A DNA stretch of 36,209 bases, taken from a virus. Shown piece by piece: positions 1 to 8,915 of this stretch (its first letter is position 1; each line of letters begins with the position of its first letter). Under the pieces are notes generated by a model. The model saw only the letters and a list, made by a program, of their open reading frames with translations. It was not told the origin of the DNA and did no database searches. A program made the position numbers and the translations under genes. Location: the IMG/VR virus record IMGVR_UViG_3300027847_000728, positions 1 through 36,209 of that record. The stretch is one strand, 5' to 3'.

Positions 1-278
1 CTGCTCCTGATAGGCCATCTGAAGCATCTGGTCTCTGCGCTGGTTGTCCTGCATCCTCGCGGCATACTCGCCTGGGTTCTGGACCCTCAGTGCCTCAAGC
101 TCTCGCGGGTCTTCTTTGTGGTTCGCTAGTTCCGCCTGAAGTTGCTGCGCCACGGCGTTCATCCGCTCTGCGGCAGCGGCCTGATCCTGCGTGACACTCT
201 GCGCGTAAGCCTCGACCTTGCGCCGGTCCTCGCCCAACTCCTGAGCCTTCCGGGTGTAGTCGGACTCGCGGTGATAGC
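1..278. repeat. Left copy of the terminal overlap (circular joint)
   Basis: Bases 1-278 match 35932-36209 with no gaps and six mismatches (window positions 127, 154, 155, 163, 168 and 190). The scaffold-like gene read through either copy stays in frame. This shows a circular, circularly permuted or terminally redundant genome whose contig ran past its start. Because the copies differ, two population variants were probably joined. A physical direct terminal repeat is possible but normally has identical copies. Confidence 0.93.
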
Positions 279-579
279 CCGCGATCAGTTCATTGAGCGG
301 GACTTCGGTGGCCCTGCCATCGACCATCACCTCGACAAAGGATTGCTCTTCACCCTCACCCGCCGCAACCTCTTCCGCCTCGGGCCCGGGCTCCTGCTGC
401 TCTACCACCTCATCGGCCTGGGCCTCTGCTACTGGCTCGGACTCTTCAGCGGCCTGTGGCTCGGGGGTGGCAATCGCGGCTGGCTCACCCTTAGCGAGGT
501 TGAAAAATCCCTGTGCCGCATCATCCAGCGCGCCATCGAATGACTTCTGTGAAACGAACTCCGACTCTGCTTCTGCCAT
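1..579 (-). CDS. Capsid scaffolding-like protein, N-terminal part (cut by window edge)
   Basis: This is the first 193 codons of a gene that continues across the circular joint into 35931-35503; joined, it is 335 aa. ATG at 579 overlaps the upstream stop by one base (TGATG). The N-terminal hundred residues are very acidic and rich in Ala, Glu and Pro. A motif-like stretch follows with VDGRATEVPLNELIAGYHRE at about residues 87-106, then Gln/Ala/Glu-rich helical sequence likely to form coiled coil. Composition, length and position between portal and major capsid genes are typical of podovirus scaffolds, which assemble inside the procapsid and leave before or during packaging. The role is inferred from context; no catalytic motif is visible. 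Confidence 0.75.
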   Translation of the reverse strand, partial: MAEAESEFVSQKSFDGALDDAAQGFFNLAKGEPAAIATPEPQAAEESEPVAEAQADEVVEQQEPGPEAEEVAAGEGEEQSFVEVMVDGRATEVPLNELIAGYHRESDYTRKAQELGEDRRKVEAYAQSVTQDQAAAAERMNAVAQQLQAELANHKEDPRELEALRVQNPGEYAARMQDNQRRDQMLQMAYQEQ

Positions 580-1040
580 CATTGCCTCCCGTTCGTGTAT
601 TGACCGTCAGCTTCTTCACGCGCTGCCGCAGCGGCCATCTGGTAGCTGCGGAACATCTGATCCTCTTCGCTCGACTGCTTCACTGATTCGCGTGCCTTGG
701 AGGCCCGGTCTGCCTCGGCCTCTCCCTGGGCGATATATGCGTGGAGCGTTGCGCGAATGTCCTGTACCGCTTGACTCTTGAGTGTCCCCCGGAACGCTTC
801 CTCTGCGTTGGTCGCTACCCGGCACTCCGAGAGGGCGCGGCTTTCGACATAGTTCAGGGCCAGCACGAAGGTCTCGTTTTCGAGGAGAGCCTTGGCCTCA
901 CGCCCCAGCGACTCAGGAGTGAAATCTGTGGGTTGCTTTGGTGGCGCGGCTTGGACTACCTCGGGCTCGGGTTCTTCCGCTCTGCGGTTCACTTTTGCCC
1001 TTGCCGCCTTCTTCTTCTGTGCGCTCTTCTTCACTGCCAT
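579..1040 (-). CDS. Hypothetical protein between portal and scaffold, 153 aa
   Basis: ATG at 1040 overlaps the portal stop (TGATG), and its own stop overlaps the scaffold start the same way, so the three genes look translationally coupled. The first 20 residues are strongly basic (KKSAQKKKAARAKVNRR), followed by an acidic/proline linker and then a predicted all-helical region (about residues 45-140) rich in Ala and Glu. I do not recognise a family. A small virion or assembly protein that binds DNA or portal through its basic N-terminus fits the position, but that is inference. Confidence 0.7.
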   Translation of the reverse strand: MAVKKSAQKKKAARAKVNRRAEEPEPEVVQAAPPKQPTDFTPESLGREAKALLENETFVLALNYVESRALSECRVATNAEEAFRGTLKSQAVQDIRATLHAYIAQGEAEADRASKARESVKQSSEEDQMFRSYQMAAAAAREEADGQYTNGRQ

Positions 1041-3304
1041 CAGATGCCTCCCTCAAGTGCGCCTAGGATTGCCGGGTCGATTTCTTCCATCGGTGCTGCG
1101 CCTGCCGGTGGCCCCTGCGGAGGCATTCCGGGTGGTGGTCCCTGGGGTGGCATCTGCGGTGGCATACCCATCGGTGGCATGGGAGGCGGGGGAGGCATGG
1201 AGGGTGGTGGGGGCGGTGGGAAGTTGAAGCTCGGATCATCCATCGGGATACGCGCACCTTCCATCCGCAGCTTCGCCACATCCAGTTCGTGCCCAACCTC
1301 TTTGCTCTTCGCGTCCGCGAGTGCCTTGAAGCGGTCCACTTCCATCTTCTGACGGTCCAGTTCTACGCGCATGATCTCGATCTGCTGCTGGGCCTCGATC
1401 GCCTCCTGGGCCGGGTCTGGCTTCGGCTCCTGTGGCGGGGACATAGCGGGATCGGTCACGAACCGGGACGAATCCTTGAATCCAAGTGCTTCGACCAAAG
1501 CGGTCGCGGTCTCGTATGCGTTCTGTGGGGTCACCATATTGGAGAGGCCAACCGATGTGAGTTTCTCCTGAAGCGATGCGATCGTCTGGAGGTTGCTGAT
1601 CCGCTCCATCCTCGATCCATGACCCAGGCCCACATTGATCCGGCAGTCGAGGTTGGTCGCCCAGTCGCTCGGGTTGACTGGAGTCCACTCCCCTCGGAGC
1701 TTGATCATAAATTCCTTGCCGACATGGAGCAGCAAGGCCCGGTAGATCAACTCAAACATCCTCTTGATGCCGGTGTCGGCGAAGATCCTCGCGTACATCG
1801 TGATTCTCTGGGCAGCGGCAGAACTCTCGACCATCACGCCCAGTGCGGTCTTGTTCACTGCGTTGGGGGATATGCCCGCGCCCTCGGGTGAGATCCCGGT
1901 GCGGCTCTTCAGCATCTGCTGGTGGAGGCTCAGTGCCGGGATCATGTCCTGCCCGTTGCTGGGCGTTTGCAGGGTGCGGATTGCTCCGGGTGCGTACTCC
2001 TCGACATATCCACCGGGTCGCGCATCCAGCAACTGGTCGAGGTTCGCCATCGGGAGCGCGGTATCACCACTCCCCTGCGATAGGACGATCGTGCGGGGGT
2101 CGGTATTCAGGTAGAGGCTATCGAGGTACTGCCGCCAGAGAGTGGTGTTGATGTTCTGAATGTCCGAGACCGTGTCGGCAATCGAGAGGCCGGACCAACG
2201 GTGGGGGACGGGAATCGGAGTGATTGAGGCGAAGGGGTGACCCTCTACCGTGTCCTCAGCGAGAATTGTCGATGCGTAATCGCCTCCGACACAGACCCGC
2301 CACCACTCCGAAATCCCATCCCCGTCCCGATCAACCAAGACGAAGCACTCGTAGATCGTTACGGGGCGCTCACTGTCGCTCCGGTCGCCTGTGGAGAACG
2401 GGGAAGCGTCATCCTGCGATGCGCGGACGTTGTACTCGCCCAGGCTCCCGCCTGAAGCATTCGATGAGGGGAGCGACTTCACCTGCTGAGGGTCGAACCC
2501 CCAGGCCAGAAGTTGGGATATGGTGGTCTCGATGCGCTGGGCAGCGAAGCGGCACGATGTATCGGTCAGGGACTTAGCGTCCCGGTTAATCAGGAAGTTC
2601 TCCGGGGCCACGTTCTCGATCTTCACGCGCCCATCATTGGGGCGGCGTACACCCTTGATCGTGAAGCGGAGCAGATTGGGGTCGATGCTCTCCGGGTCCA
2701 CATCCTCCGGCAGATCCACCAGTTCCTCGCCCTGCCAGACTTGCTCGGTGGCCTCTTTGAAGTCGAAGTCGGTGTCGCTTTCGAGGAGGATCACCTCCTC
2801 CAGGGTCTTCCCCTCGTAGGTCTCAAAGAACCCCTCGCTCGACGTGTCCCAGTAGACCTTGACGATGCCGTTCCGCTGAATCAGCGAGTCCTTCATCATC
2901 GTGTAGAGGGCCATGAAACCCTCGTTCTCGTTGAAGACGTAGTTCACCGCATCGGTCGCCTGCTGGGCAACCTCTTCGTCCTCCGGGTTCCGGGCAGTGA
3001 ACCGTGCCGTCTCGGCACCGCTCGTAAAGATCTCCATCAGGCTGGGCAGCAACTGCTCGACCTGCTCAAATGTGACCCGGCTGATGACCTGGGAGCGTCC
3101 CGCACGTTCGTCGCCCCGCGCATTGCCAAAATACTCGTTCAGCGTCTGCCTGCGGGCCTTGGAGAGCTTTGAACCCGTCCACCCTGCACTGCTGTCGATC
3201 TCGGATCGGATCACGCCCAGGAGCCTCTGGCTGCCCAGGTAGTCCGGGCGCTCCTCGGCCACCTCTTGCTCGCTTTTCACATCTCCACCGTATCCGACAC
3301 CCAT
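1040..3304 (-). CDS. Portal protein, 754 aa
   Basis: The dodecameric portal is the DNA channel at the capsid vertex and the docking point for terminase and tail. The segment GRSQVISRVTFEQVEQLLPS near residues 65-84 is typical of large podovirus portals (P22/N4-like), as are the size, the position directly after large terminase and the helical second half (residues 560-690) matching the crown/barrel region. The best start is ATG at 3304, which overlaps the terminase stop as TGATG; an in-frame ATG at 3316 is four codons longer. The last 65 residues are an unusual low-complexity tail of Pro, Met, Gly and Gln with PPPPPP runs, ending in a short acidic segment. Family assignment is from overall pattern and context. 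Confidence 0.88.
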   Translation of the reverse strand: MGVGYGGDVKSEQEVAEERPDYLGSQRLLGVIRSEIDSSAGWTGSKLSKARRQTLNEYFGNARGDERAGRSQVISRVTFEQVEQLLPSLMEIFTSGAETARFTARNPEDEEVAQQATDAVNYVFNENEGFMALYTMMKDSLIQRNGIVKVYWDTSSEGFFETYEGKTLEEVILLESDTDFDFKEATEQVWQGEELVDLPEDVDPESIDPNLLRFTIKGVRRPNDGRVKIENVAPENFLINRDAKSLTDTSCRFAAQRIETTISQLLAWGFDPQQVKSLPSSNASGGSLGEYNVRASQDDASPFSTGDRSDSERPVTIYECFVLVDRDGDGISEWWRVCVGGDYASTILAEDTVEGHPFASITPIPVPHRWSGLSIADTVSDIQNINTTLWRQYLDSLYLNTDPRTIVLSQGSGDTALPMANLDQLLDARPGGYVEEYAPGAIRTLQTPSNGQDMIPALSLHQQMLKSRTGISPEGAGISPNAVNKTALGVMVESSAAAQRITMYARIFADTGIKRMFELIYRALLLHVGKEFMIKLRGEWTPVNPSDWATNLDCRINVGLGHGSRMERISNLQTIASLQEKLTSVGLSNMVTPQNAYETATALVEALGFKDSSRFVTDPAMSPPQEPKPDPAQEAIEAQQQIEIMRVELDRQKMEVDRFKALADAKSKEVGHELDVAKLRMEGARIPMDDPSFNFPPPPPPSMPPPPPMPPMGMPPQMPPQGPPPGMPPQGPPAGAAPMEEIDPAILGALEGGI

Positions 3305-4593
3305 CAGGTCACCCATCCAGAGGCCACCTTGGGCCGGTTAACTGTTCTCTGCTCTCGCAGTCCCATCGCGAGATAGGTGAAGGCATCCGCCCCATGACTC
3401 GCCCAATCGTGGACCGGGGTCGGATGAAGCTCTCCGGTGCGGACGTTCTCTGCCCGGTGCCATGAGCGGAGAGCCTCAAGACCCTTCGCGCACTTCTCTT
3501 CGTCGATCCAGCACCGGGGGAGCAGCCTGCGCCCCGCATCAATCCGTTCGTCGATCTCACTGCGCCCGCTCTGCGATACCCGCGGCAGTACCCGGAAGTT
3601 GATCCCCAACTCCTGGGCCACCTCCAGCCGGGATCGCCCGGTGCCGAGTTCTCGGACACCGATATCGTGGGGGGCTATATGCTCGCCATACACATACGGC
3701 TTGTTCTGAAGCTCGCGGGCGTAGTAGGCGAGACCCTCGCCGCTGTTCTCCAGATAGTCGATGAGGCGGACCTCCATCCCTACCTGCTGGTAGAACCAGA
3801 CCGATGTGCTGTCACCTACGCCAAGATCCCAGGAGGTTCCCACCTTCACTGCCGGGTCGTATGGAACCTTGCCCACCCGCTTCTCTTCCTCAATCTCGCG
3901 CAGCACCTTCCCGAAGATCGCACCCCTGACTGCGGCCACCCGGATGCACTCAAACTCGCGGGCGTACTCCTCGGTTGAGAGGATCGACTCGTTGGAGCGA
4001 AGCTCATCCGCGTCGAGGTATCCCGTCTCGCTCGCCTTGTAGATCCTGCGGAACCAGTCATCGCTGGTGCCTGCCGTATCGAAGACCTGACCCAGCGGGC
4101 CCGAGACCGCTTTGAATGTCCCGATGAAGTAGGCATCCCCTCGACGGTCGGAGATGGCGGGCCGCACAGCCTCGGTCCATGTCCGCATCGAGCAGAGATC
4201 GAACTCATCGAAAATCACAGTGTCGAAGTAGAGCCCGCGCAGATCGTCGCCCTTGCGGTCATTGGAAAACAATCTGATCCGAGACCCGTTCGCGAAGTCG
4301 ATGCGTAGCTCCGACTCATTGAACTTCAGAAACTCGCGGGGCAGCGTGTTCGTGTACCGCTTCAGTTCATCCCAGAGGATGCTCTTGGCCTGGGAGTAGG
4401 TGGGACCGATGAAGGCCCCGCGCCAGTCCGACTTATCAGTTGCCAGCGCCCTGCGTATCAGTTCGTTGGCAAAGCACACAGACTTGCCGAACCGACGATG
4501 GCAGACCGCGACCCCAAAGCGATGCGTATCGCAGAGGTCATGGATCGCCTGCTGGGCGGGCCTGGGCTCGTATGGAATTTGGATGGCGGTCAT
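3304..4593 (-). CDS. terL: Terminase large subunit, 429 aa
   Basis: This is the packaging motor ATPase and nuclease. Walker A is CHRRFGKS at residues 31-38, Walker B is DTVIFDE at 124-130 (Asp129/Glu130), and the coupling motif is GTF at 158-160. The RNase H-like nuclease domain has Asp256 (SWDLG), Asp261 (DST) and late acidic residues Asp396/Asp403 in HDWASHGADA. Length is usual for a complete TerL. The start forms an ATGA overlap with the 625-aa gene upstream, and the stop overlaps the portal start. No separate small-subunit gene is adjacent; the 133-aa protein at 9089-9490 is the best candidate. Headful versus cos packaging cannot be decided here, although a circular assembly fits headful packaging. 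Confidence 0.95.
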   Translation of the reverse strand: MTAIQIPYEPRPAQQAIHDLCDTHRFGVAVCHRRFGKSVCFANELIRRALATDKSDWRGAFIGPTYSQAKSILWDELKRYTNTLPREFLKFNESELRIDFANGSRIRLFSNDRKGDDLRGLYFDTVIFDEFDLCSMRTWTEAVRPAISDRRGDAYFIGTFKAVSGPLGQVFDTAGTSDDWFRRIYKASETGYLDADELRSNESILSTEEYAREFECIRVAAVRGAIFGKVLREIEEEKRVGKVPYDPAVKVGTSWDLGVGDSTSVWFYQQVGMEVRLIDYLENSGEGLAYYARELQNKPYVYGEHIAPHDIGVRELGTGRSRLEVAQELGINFRVLPRVSQSGRSEIDERIDAGRRLLPRCWIDEEKCAKGLEALRSWHRAENVRTGELHPTPVHDWASHGADAFTYLAMGLREQRTVNRPKVASGWVT

Positions 4594-6467
4594 TTCAAGC
4601 CACCTAGGGGCTGTTTCTTTCCGCGCTTCCAGATTTCCATCATTTCCACAGACGGATTACCGTATCTCTTGTAGTCCCAATCTTTTGGCACTTGCTTCGG
4701 GTCGAAGGAAAACCGATCCACTGTAACCGCTCCATGTCTCCGATACTTCTCGGTCAATGGGTCTTTCGATTTCAAGACGTTGAATGCGTCTAGCTTCGTG
4801 GCTCCCCTGTCTATGGCGTCCTCCATCGCAGACATTCCCAGGCCGCTTACCTTCTTGTCTGTGTGAAGAGAGAACAGGCCACCGAAGTCGCCGTCAGTCG
4901 CCAGCGTGTACCCAATCTTCCCATCGTCTGACAGGAATGTTCTTGCCCCACTTGCCGTTAGTTCGTCGGCTGAGTAAGGGGTGAGCATCTGAGCCCTGTC
5001 CATATTTCCTTGTGCCTTCACATAGTCTTCAGGCGATACCTCTTGGTATTTGATTGAGTCCCAAGCCTTGCGGAGTTCCTTCGTTACCTTCTGGCCCCCG
5101 GTCGGCAAATCCCTGGCGTAACCAACGGGCAAGTTCCCCTGCAAGATGTCTCTGAACGTCTCCAGTTCAGTCTTCCCTTGCGCCGAAGCGAGACGCTTCA
5201 CTACATCGTTGATCTGCTCCATCATGCCGCGTGCATCGGTCACGTTTGTGTCCGCAGCACCGCCCACCCACTGCGAGGCCATCGTTTGCGAGGGAAGCAA
5301 GTCATAGGACGGGGCAAGCACATCCTGATGGAATTTCTCGTATGCCTCGGCCTGTGAGTGTGTCGGTGCATCTATGTCCCAAATCGGACGCACCGCGTGC
5401 CGATCGGCTGGAGCCGCTGACCAATTGCCCAGAATTGCGTCAGCGAACCTAGGCACCTTGGCGGTCTTCGTGGGATCCAGGGCACCGCCGACTGAGCGCA
5501 GACCCACCACTGGGTCTCCGGCCATAACCGCGCTCTGGACCCGCGCCGCCATCGGCATATGGGACTGATACCCAGCCAGGGCACCGATGGGGGAATAAGG
5601 TTTAACTCTGTTCGCCCCGCTGCCCGGAAGCGTCAAATTCCCAACCCCGTAGCGGCCTTGGTGTGCGTTCAGCCAGTAAAGGGCGCGCTCCACATTCTTT
5701 TCTACATCGCTGACTGGAGAGCCAGCGCCCATGAATCCACCGAATAGCTGGAATACCGTTTCGGCCTGATCTGCTGGGAGTTCGTCATATAGGGCATCAC
5801 GCAGTGGTGATACGTCATACCAATTCTCCCCCACCTCCCTCGCCCCCGGCTTGTCGATGAGTTCGCGTAGCCTCGCCTCTTTCCCTTCGATCTGGGCACG
5901 CGCAACGTCATACCCCTTGCCGGGTGGCCGATCGGTTGCCCTGAAGGGCAGAGGTTTGTTCGTCAGGTACTTGCCCATGCCCTTGTTTTTCGCCAGTTCC
6001 CAGGGCGTTGCCAAGAACAGACCCGCTTCCTTCCAAGGTAAGGCGGCGGCACCTTTCAGGACCTTGGCACCACTTCCGAACGGGAGGTCGAGCAACGTGG
6101 GCGCAGTAGCCTCGGCCATGAAAGCGCCGCCCGCACTGCCCCCGCCCTCCATGTACTTTTCACGGGCCTGCTCTAGCTTCTGGTTGGATGCTGCTATGCC
6201 CGGGGCCCGTGCGTGCCCTCGCGCAAAAGTCGCCTCCGGGTCTGACGCCATACCTCGGCCAGCCATCAACTCGCGGCGCTGCATCTCGCCATGTCCCAGG
6301 CCCGCAAGTCCGCCACTAATGCCATACGCGAGTCCTCCGAGTTGCTCGGTCCCCTCCTCGATCTGTCTGCGCCAGTAGTCGAGCCAGTTCTTGGACGGTA
6401 TGGAACTCGCCCTGCCCTGGGGACCGGAGCCACCCACAAAGTTTCCGAATCCAAACGGTGCCGTCAT
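4590..6467 (-). CDS. Polyvalent/ejection-type protein with C-terminal GNAT-like domain, 625 aa
   Basis: Large multidomain protein directly upstream of terminase, with ATGA overlaps at both ends. Residues 26-150 form a Gly/Ala-rich module resembling the N-terminus of its upstream neighbour: both have a Gly-rich hydrophobic patch, a tyrosine helix (EKYMEGGGSAGG, 103-114) and APTLLDLPFGSGAK (122-135). Residues 335-365 contain PRFADAILGNWS followed by DRHAVR, a pattern I associate with helical domains of phage polyvalent proteins. Residues 508-588 look like a compact GNAT acetyltransferase: a DDGKIGY strand, SGLGMSAMEDAIDRGATKLD (541-560) in place of the acetyl-CoA loop and helix, and YRRHGAVTVDRFSFD (575-589) in place of the last strand. 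It is probably packaged and delivered with the DNA. The substrate is unknown. Confidence 0.6.
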   Translation of the reverse strand: MTAPFGFGNFVGGSGPQGRASSIPSKNWLDYWRRQIEEGTEQLGGLAYGISGGLAGLGHGEMQRRELMAGRGMASDPEATFARGHARAPGIAASNQKLEQAREKYMEGGGSAGGAFMAEATAPTLLDLPFGSGAKVLKGAAALPWKEAGLFLATPWELAKNKGMGKYLTNKPLPFRATDRPPGKGYDVARAQIEGKEARLRELIDKPGAREVGENWYDVSPLRDALYDELPADQAETVFQLFGGFMGAGSPVSDVEKNVERALYWLNAHQGRYGVGNLTLPGSGANRVKPYSPIGALAGYQSHMPMAARVQSAVMAGDPVVGLRSVGGALDPTKTAKVPRFADAILGNWSAAPADRHAVRPIWDIDAPTHSQAEAYEKFHQDVLAPSYDLLPSQTMASQWVGGAADTNVTDARGMMEQINDVVKRLASAQGKTELETFRDILQGNLPVGYARDLPTGGQKVTKELRKAWDSIKYQEVSPEDYVKAQGNMDRAQMLTPYSADELTASGARTFLSDDGKIGYTLATDGDFGGLFSLHTDKKVSGLGMSAMEDAIDRGATKLDAFNVLKSKDPLTEKYRRHGAVTVDRFSFDPKQVPKDWDYKRYGNPSVEMMEIWKRGKKQPLGGLK

Positions 6468-8539
6468 TGCATCAGCCCGCCCATCGGTTGCTCTTGCTGA
6501 CTCAGAGCGCCCGCTGCGGCACCGCCACCGATCAGTCCACCGCCCACTTGGAAGAGCGGGAGGCCACGGTTGGCGGGTGGAGCCACGGCGCGCTTCGTCA
6601 GGGGGTCTAAAATCTGCCGGGTGATATCCCCGTGTATCCCGTTGCCCATAACAATCTTGGCAGGGCCAAACCCGCCCCGCTTCCCTGGCTCGGGGAGTTT
6701 GAACTCATCGGGGAGTCCCATCAGTCGCGCCATCATCCTGGGCGTGACCTTCTTCGTTGTCCCGTCAGGCAACAGTATCCGGGGGGTCGCGTGATCTGAG
6801 GCGAGCAGGGTCGGGGAAGGCCCGCCCGCGTTCGCCGCATACGGAACATCTTTCGACGCCGACTCGCCCATCGTGATGATCGGCTTGGACGGGTCTAGGC
6901 GTCCGTTGTCCACATACCTCTGAATCCGCCTCAACTCATCCGGCCCGATCTGGCTATCCGGGGCCTCATCGAGGAGGTCCGCGACCGACTCAAACCAGTC
7001 CGCTGGCCCGGTCTTCTCGGGCAGGGGCGGGAGTTCGCCGTCCCTCACCGCTCGGAGAATCATCCTGGGTCGGGTCTGCGCCCCACCGTAGTCTGCGGGG
7101 TCGATCACATCGACCGAATAGGTGTAGCCCGCATCGTCGAGGGACTTCGTGATCTTGTCCATCATGGGCGTCCCGATGTAGCCGGGCACGTTCTCGACCG
7201 TCACCACGGGGGGGCGCGCCTTCTCGACCACAGAGGCAACAGATTCTGCACTCCGCATATCGTCTACTGTCGGCTTCGCTCCCCGCTTGATCTTGGAGAG
7301 GTTCTTACAAACGGGGCTGGCGTGGAATAGGTGCGGGTTGGCTTTCGCAACCTCTTCCGGGTCAACGTCGAAGACGCTCCTGGGCTTGTAGTTCGTGCCG
7401 TGCGCCTTGTTAAAACTCTCCACGATGGCTGGCATGAACTCAACCGCATGGACGCTCTCCGCGTCTGGCATCGCTCCCTCGACCGTGCCCGTGCCGCTGA
7501 AGAAAGACGCGACTCTGGTCTTCTCTGCGCTGGCTTCGGCGCGGGGGGTGGCTTCGACCAGTTTGTCGGCATTGAATACGGCAACCTCTCCCGTGTCTTT
7601 CGCGTAGACACCATCTATGCCTGCCGCTCTGGCCTTCGCGTTGAACTCGTCAGCCCATGCGCGATTAGTCTGCACCTCACCGTTCCACGTCGGCACCTCT
7701 TCCACGCCCAACTCTTCGGCCAACCTCTGACCACCAGCACGTCGCTCGTCAACCACCCGAATGTTCATTTCACCAAGTCCGAGGCGGAGAACATTGGACT
7801 CAGTTCCTGGGCGCATATTCGCGTACTCGCCCGCAATCCTCGGGTCGATGGTCACATAGAGCCCGCGACCAAGTGCCCCAGCATCTCCGTGCCTGCCACC
7901 CACGTCCGCAGACAACTCTGCGAGCGAAACCTTTGACCCGGTGCCGTGATAGAACACGAAGCCCTCGGGAGATTGGGGTCGCTCCCCTGGGTTTGCTTCT
8001 AGCAAGGCAGTGGGGGCTTCGGCGCGGGGGGTGGGGGCGGGGGTGCGCTTGCCTCCACGCGGGATTGCTCCCAGCGGAATCGATGCCAACGCGCCACCCA
8101 CCTTCGGTGCCACTCCAGCGACAAATCCAGCCGCCTTGCCGAACGGGATAAAATCGAGGATATCGGGGGCAAGTAACTCACCGATCCGCGCACCCCCCCA
8201 TGAGCCGCCCCTGTCGATGTATTCCTGCTCCCATGCTGCTAGGCGTGCATCGGATTCGGGGACGCCCTCCACGGCGTTCCTGCCGCCTGTGAACGAGTAT
8301 TCCGGGGGGATCGGCGGCTCTTCCCTAGAAGGCGCATTCGCACTCAACGCTCCGAGACGCTGACTCTGGAGTCCGATCCGGTTCGCGAGTCCTGACAGAC
8401 CACCCGCAAGTCCGCGCCACTGGGGCACACCCTCCCCGGTGTTGCGACCAACCCACTGCGGGAAGTTCGTCAACTGATCGAGGGTCGGCTTCTGAACGCT
8501 CAAACCGCGAGCGTGTCTCAGGGCGTCTTCAAGGCTCAT
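6464..8539 (-). CDS. Polyvalent protein: ART-like domain fused to C5-cytosine DNA methyltransferase, 691 aa
   Basis: Three parts are visible. Residues 1-160 are an internal-virion-type Gly/Ala-rich module with IDRGGSWGGARIGELLAPDI at 108-127, similar to the next gene. Residues 193-330 fit an ADP-ribosyltransferase fold with an H-Y-E triad: FYHGT (His198), GRGLYVT (Tyr228) and GEVAVF (Glu318). Residues 342-650 are a complete C5-MTase: motif I FFSGTGTVEGA (346-356), motif IV SPVCKNLS with nucleophile Cys411, motif VI ENV (449-451), motif VIII QTRPR (488-492), a target-recognition region (about 500-580), motif IX-like RMMARLMGLPDEF and motif X GNG (632-634). The C-terminus is Gly-rich. ATG 8539 overlaps the upstream gene by 11 nt and is preferred over 8587. 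It may protect phage DNA and ADP-ribosylate a host target after delivery; activities are inferred. Confidence 0.82.
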   Translation of the reverse strand: MSLEDALRHARGLSVQKPTLDQLTNFPQWVGRNTGEGVPQWRGLAGGLSGLANRIGLQSQRLGALSANAPSREEPPIPPEYSFTGGRNAVEGVPESDARLAAWEQEYIDRGGSWGGARIGELLAPDILDFIPFGKAAGFVAGVAPKVGGALASIPLGAIPRGGKRTPAPTPRAEAPTALLEANPGERPQSPEGFVFYHGTGSKVSLAELSADVGGRHGDAGALGRGLYVTIDPRIAGEYANMRPGTESNVLRLGLGEMNIRVVDERRAGGQRLAEELGVEEVPTWNGEVQTNRAWADEFNAKARAAGIDGVYAKDTGEVAVFNADKLVEATPRAEASAEKTRVASFFSGTGTVEGAMPDAESVHAVEFMPAIVESFNKAHGTNYKPRSVFDVDPEEVAKANPHLFHASPVCKNLSKIKRGAKPTVDDMRSAESVASVVEKARPPVVTVENVPGYIGTPMMDKITKSLDDAGYTYSVDVIDPADYGGAQTRPRMILRAVRDGELPPLPEKTGPADWFESVADLLDEAPDSQIGPDELRRIQRYVDNGRLDPSKPIITMGESASKDVPYAANAGGPSPTLLASDHATPRILLPDGTTKKVTPRMMARLMGLPDEFKLPEPGKRGGFGPAKIVMGNGIHGDITRQILDPLTKRAVAPPANRGLPLFQVGGGLIGGGAAAGALSQQEQPMGGLMQ

Positions 8540-8915
8540 ACGAAAGCCCCCCGGCGACCTTTGGGGCAAGCCCTCCGGGTCCACCATCGGGCGACCATCT
8601 CCCGTTCTGATCGATCAGGTGGTGGTTGGCCTCTGCCCAGGCACTCGCCTCACCCGGCTCCGCAAATGACGGGTAACGATCGAGCCCGTGCTGTTCTGCG
8701 ACGGCGATGGCCTCATCGTCGCTGAGTTGCTTCCCGCCCACCATCGTGGGGATTAGATACTCGCGCACAATTCCATCCTCTAGCTCGAAAGTGAAGCCAG
8801 ACAGGACAACATTGCTACCCCCCGGCGCACCATCGAGCCTCGGAACAATCGGGTGGCGCGTGGGAAACTGCCCGCTCCATCCGATCGGACCTTCTCTGCT
8901 CTGTGTCAGCGGCAA
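8529..8915 (-). CDS. Conserved-looking phage protein upstream of the ART-MTase gene, 128 aa
   Basis: TTG at 8915 is the only upstream start giving this frame and has a good leader (AGGTAAC). The core, residues 34-105, reads as one compact domain: GFTFELEDGIVREYLIPTMV, then a DDEAIAVAEQHGLDRYPSF helix region and a Trp/Ala helix ending near HHLIDQNGRW. I recall this kind of sequence from podovirus virion-associated genes but cannot name a family. It overlaps the ART-MTase gene by 11 nt, so the two are probably coupled, and may be a partner or packaged protein. A Pro/Gly-rich C-terminus follows the domain. Confidence 0.65.
   Translation of the reverse strand: MPLTQSREGPIGWSGQFPTRHPIVPRLDGAPGGSNVVLSGFTFELEDGIVREYLIPTMVGGKQLSDDEAIAVAEQHGLDRYPSFAEPGEASAWAEANHHLIDQNGRWSPDGGPGGLAPKVAGGLSYEP

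Noticed and set aside
1-278. Fixed direct terminal repeats of a T7-like virion genome
   Set aside because: The copies differ at six positions, while physical terminal repeats are normally identical; overlap of a circular assembly is simpler.
741-1352. Glycine-rich rightward frame
   Set aside because: The Gly repeats are the antisense reading of the portal's proline-rich tail.
2513-3172. Rightward open frame of 219 codons within the portal gene
   Set aside because: Antisense shadow of conserved portal sequence without ribosome site or recognisable domain.
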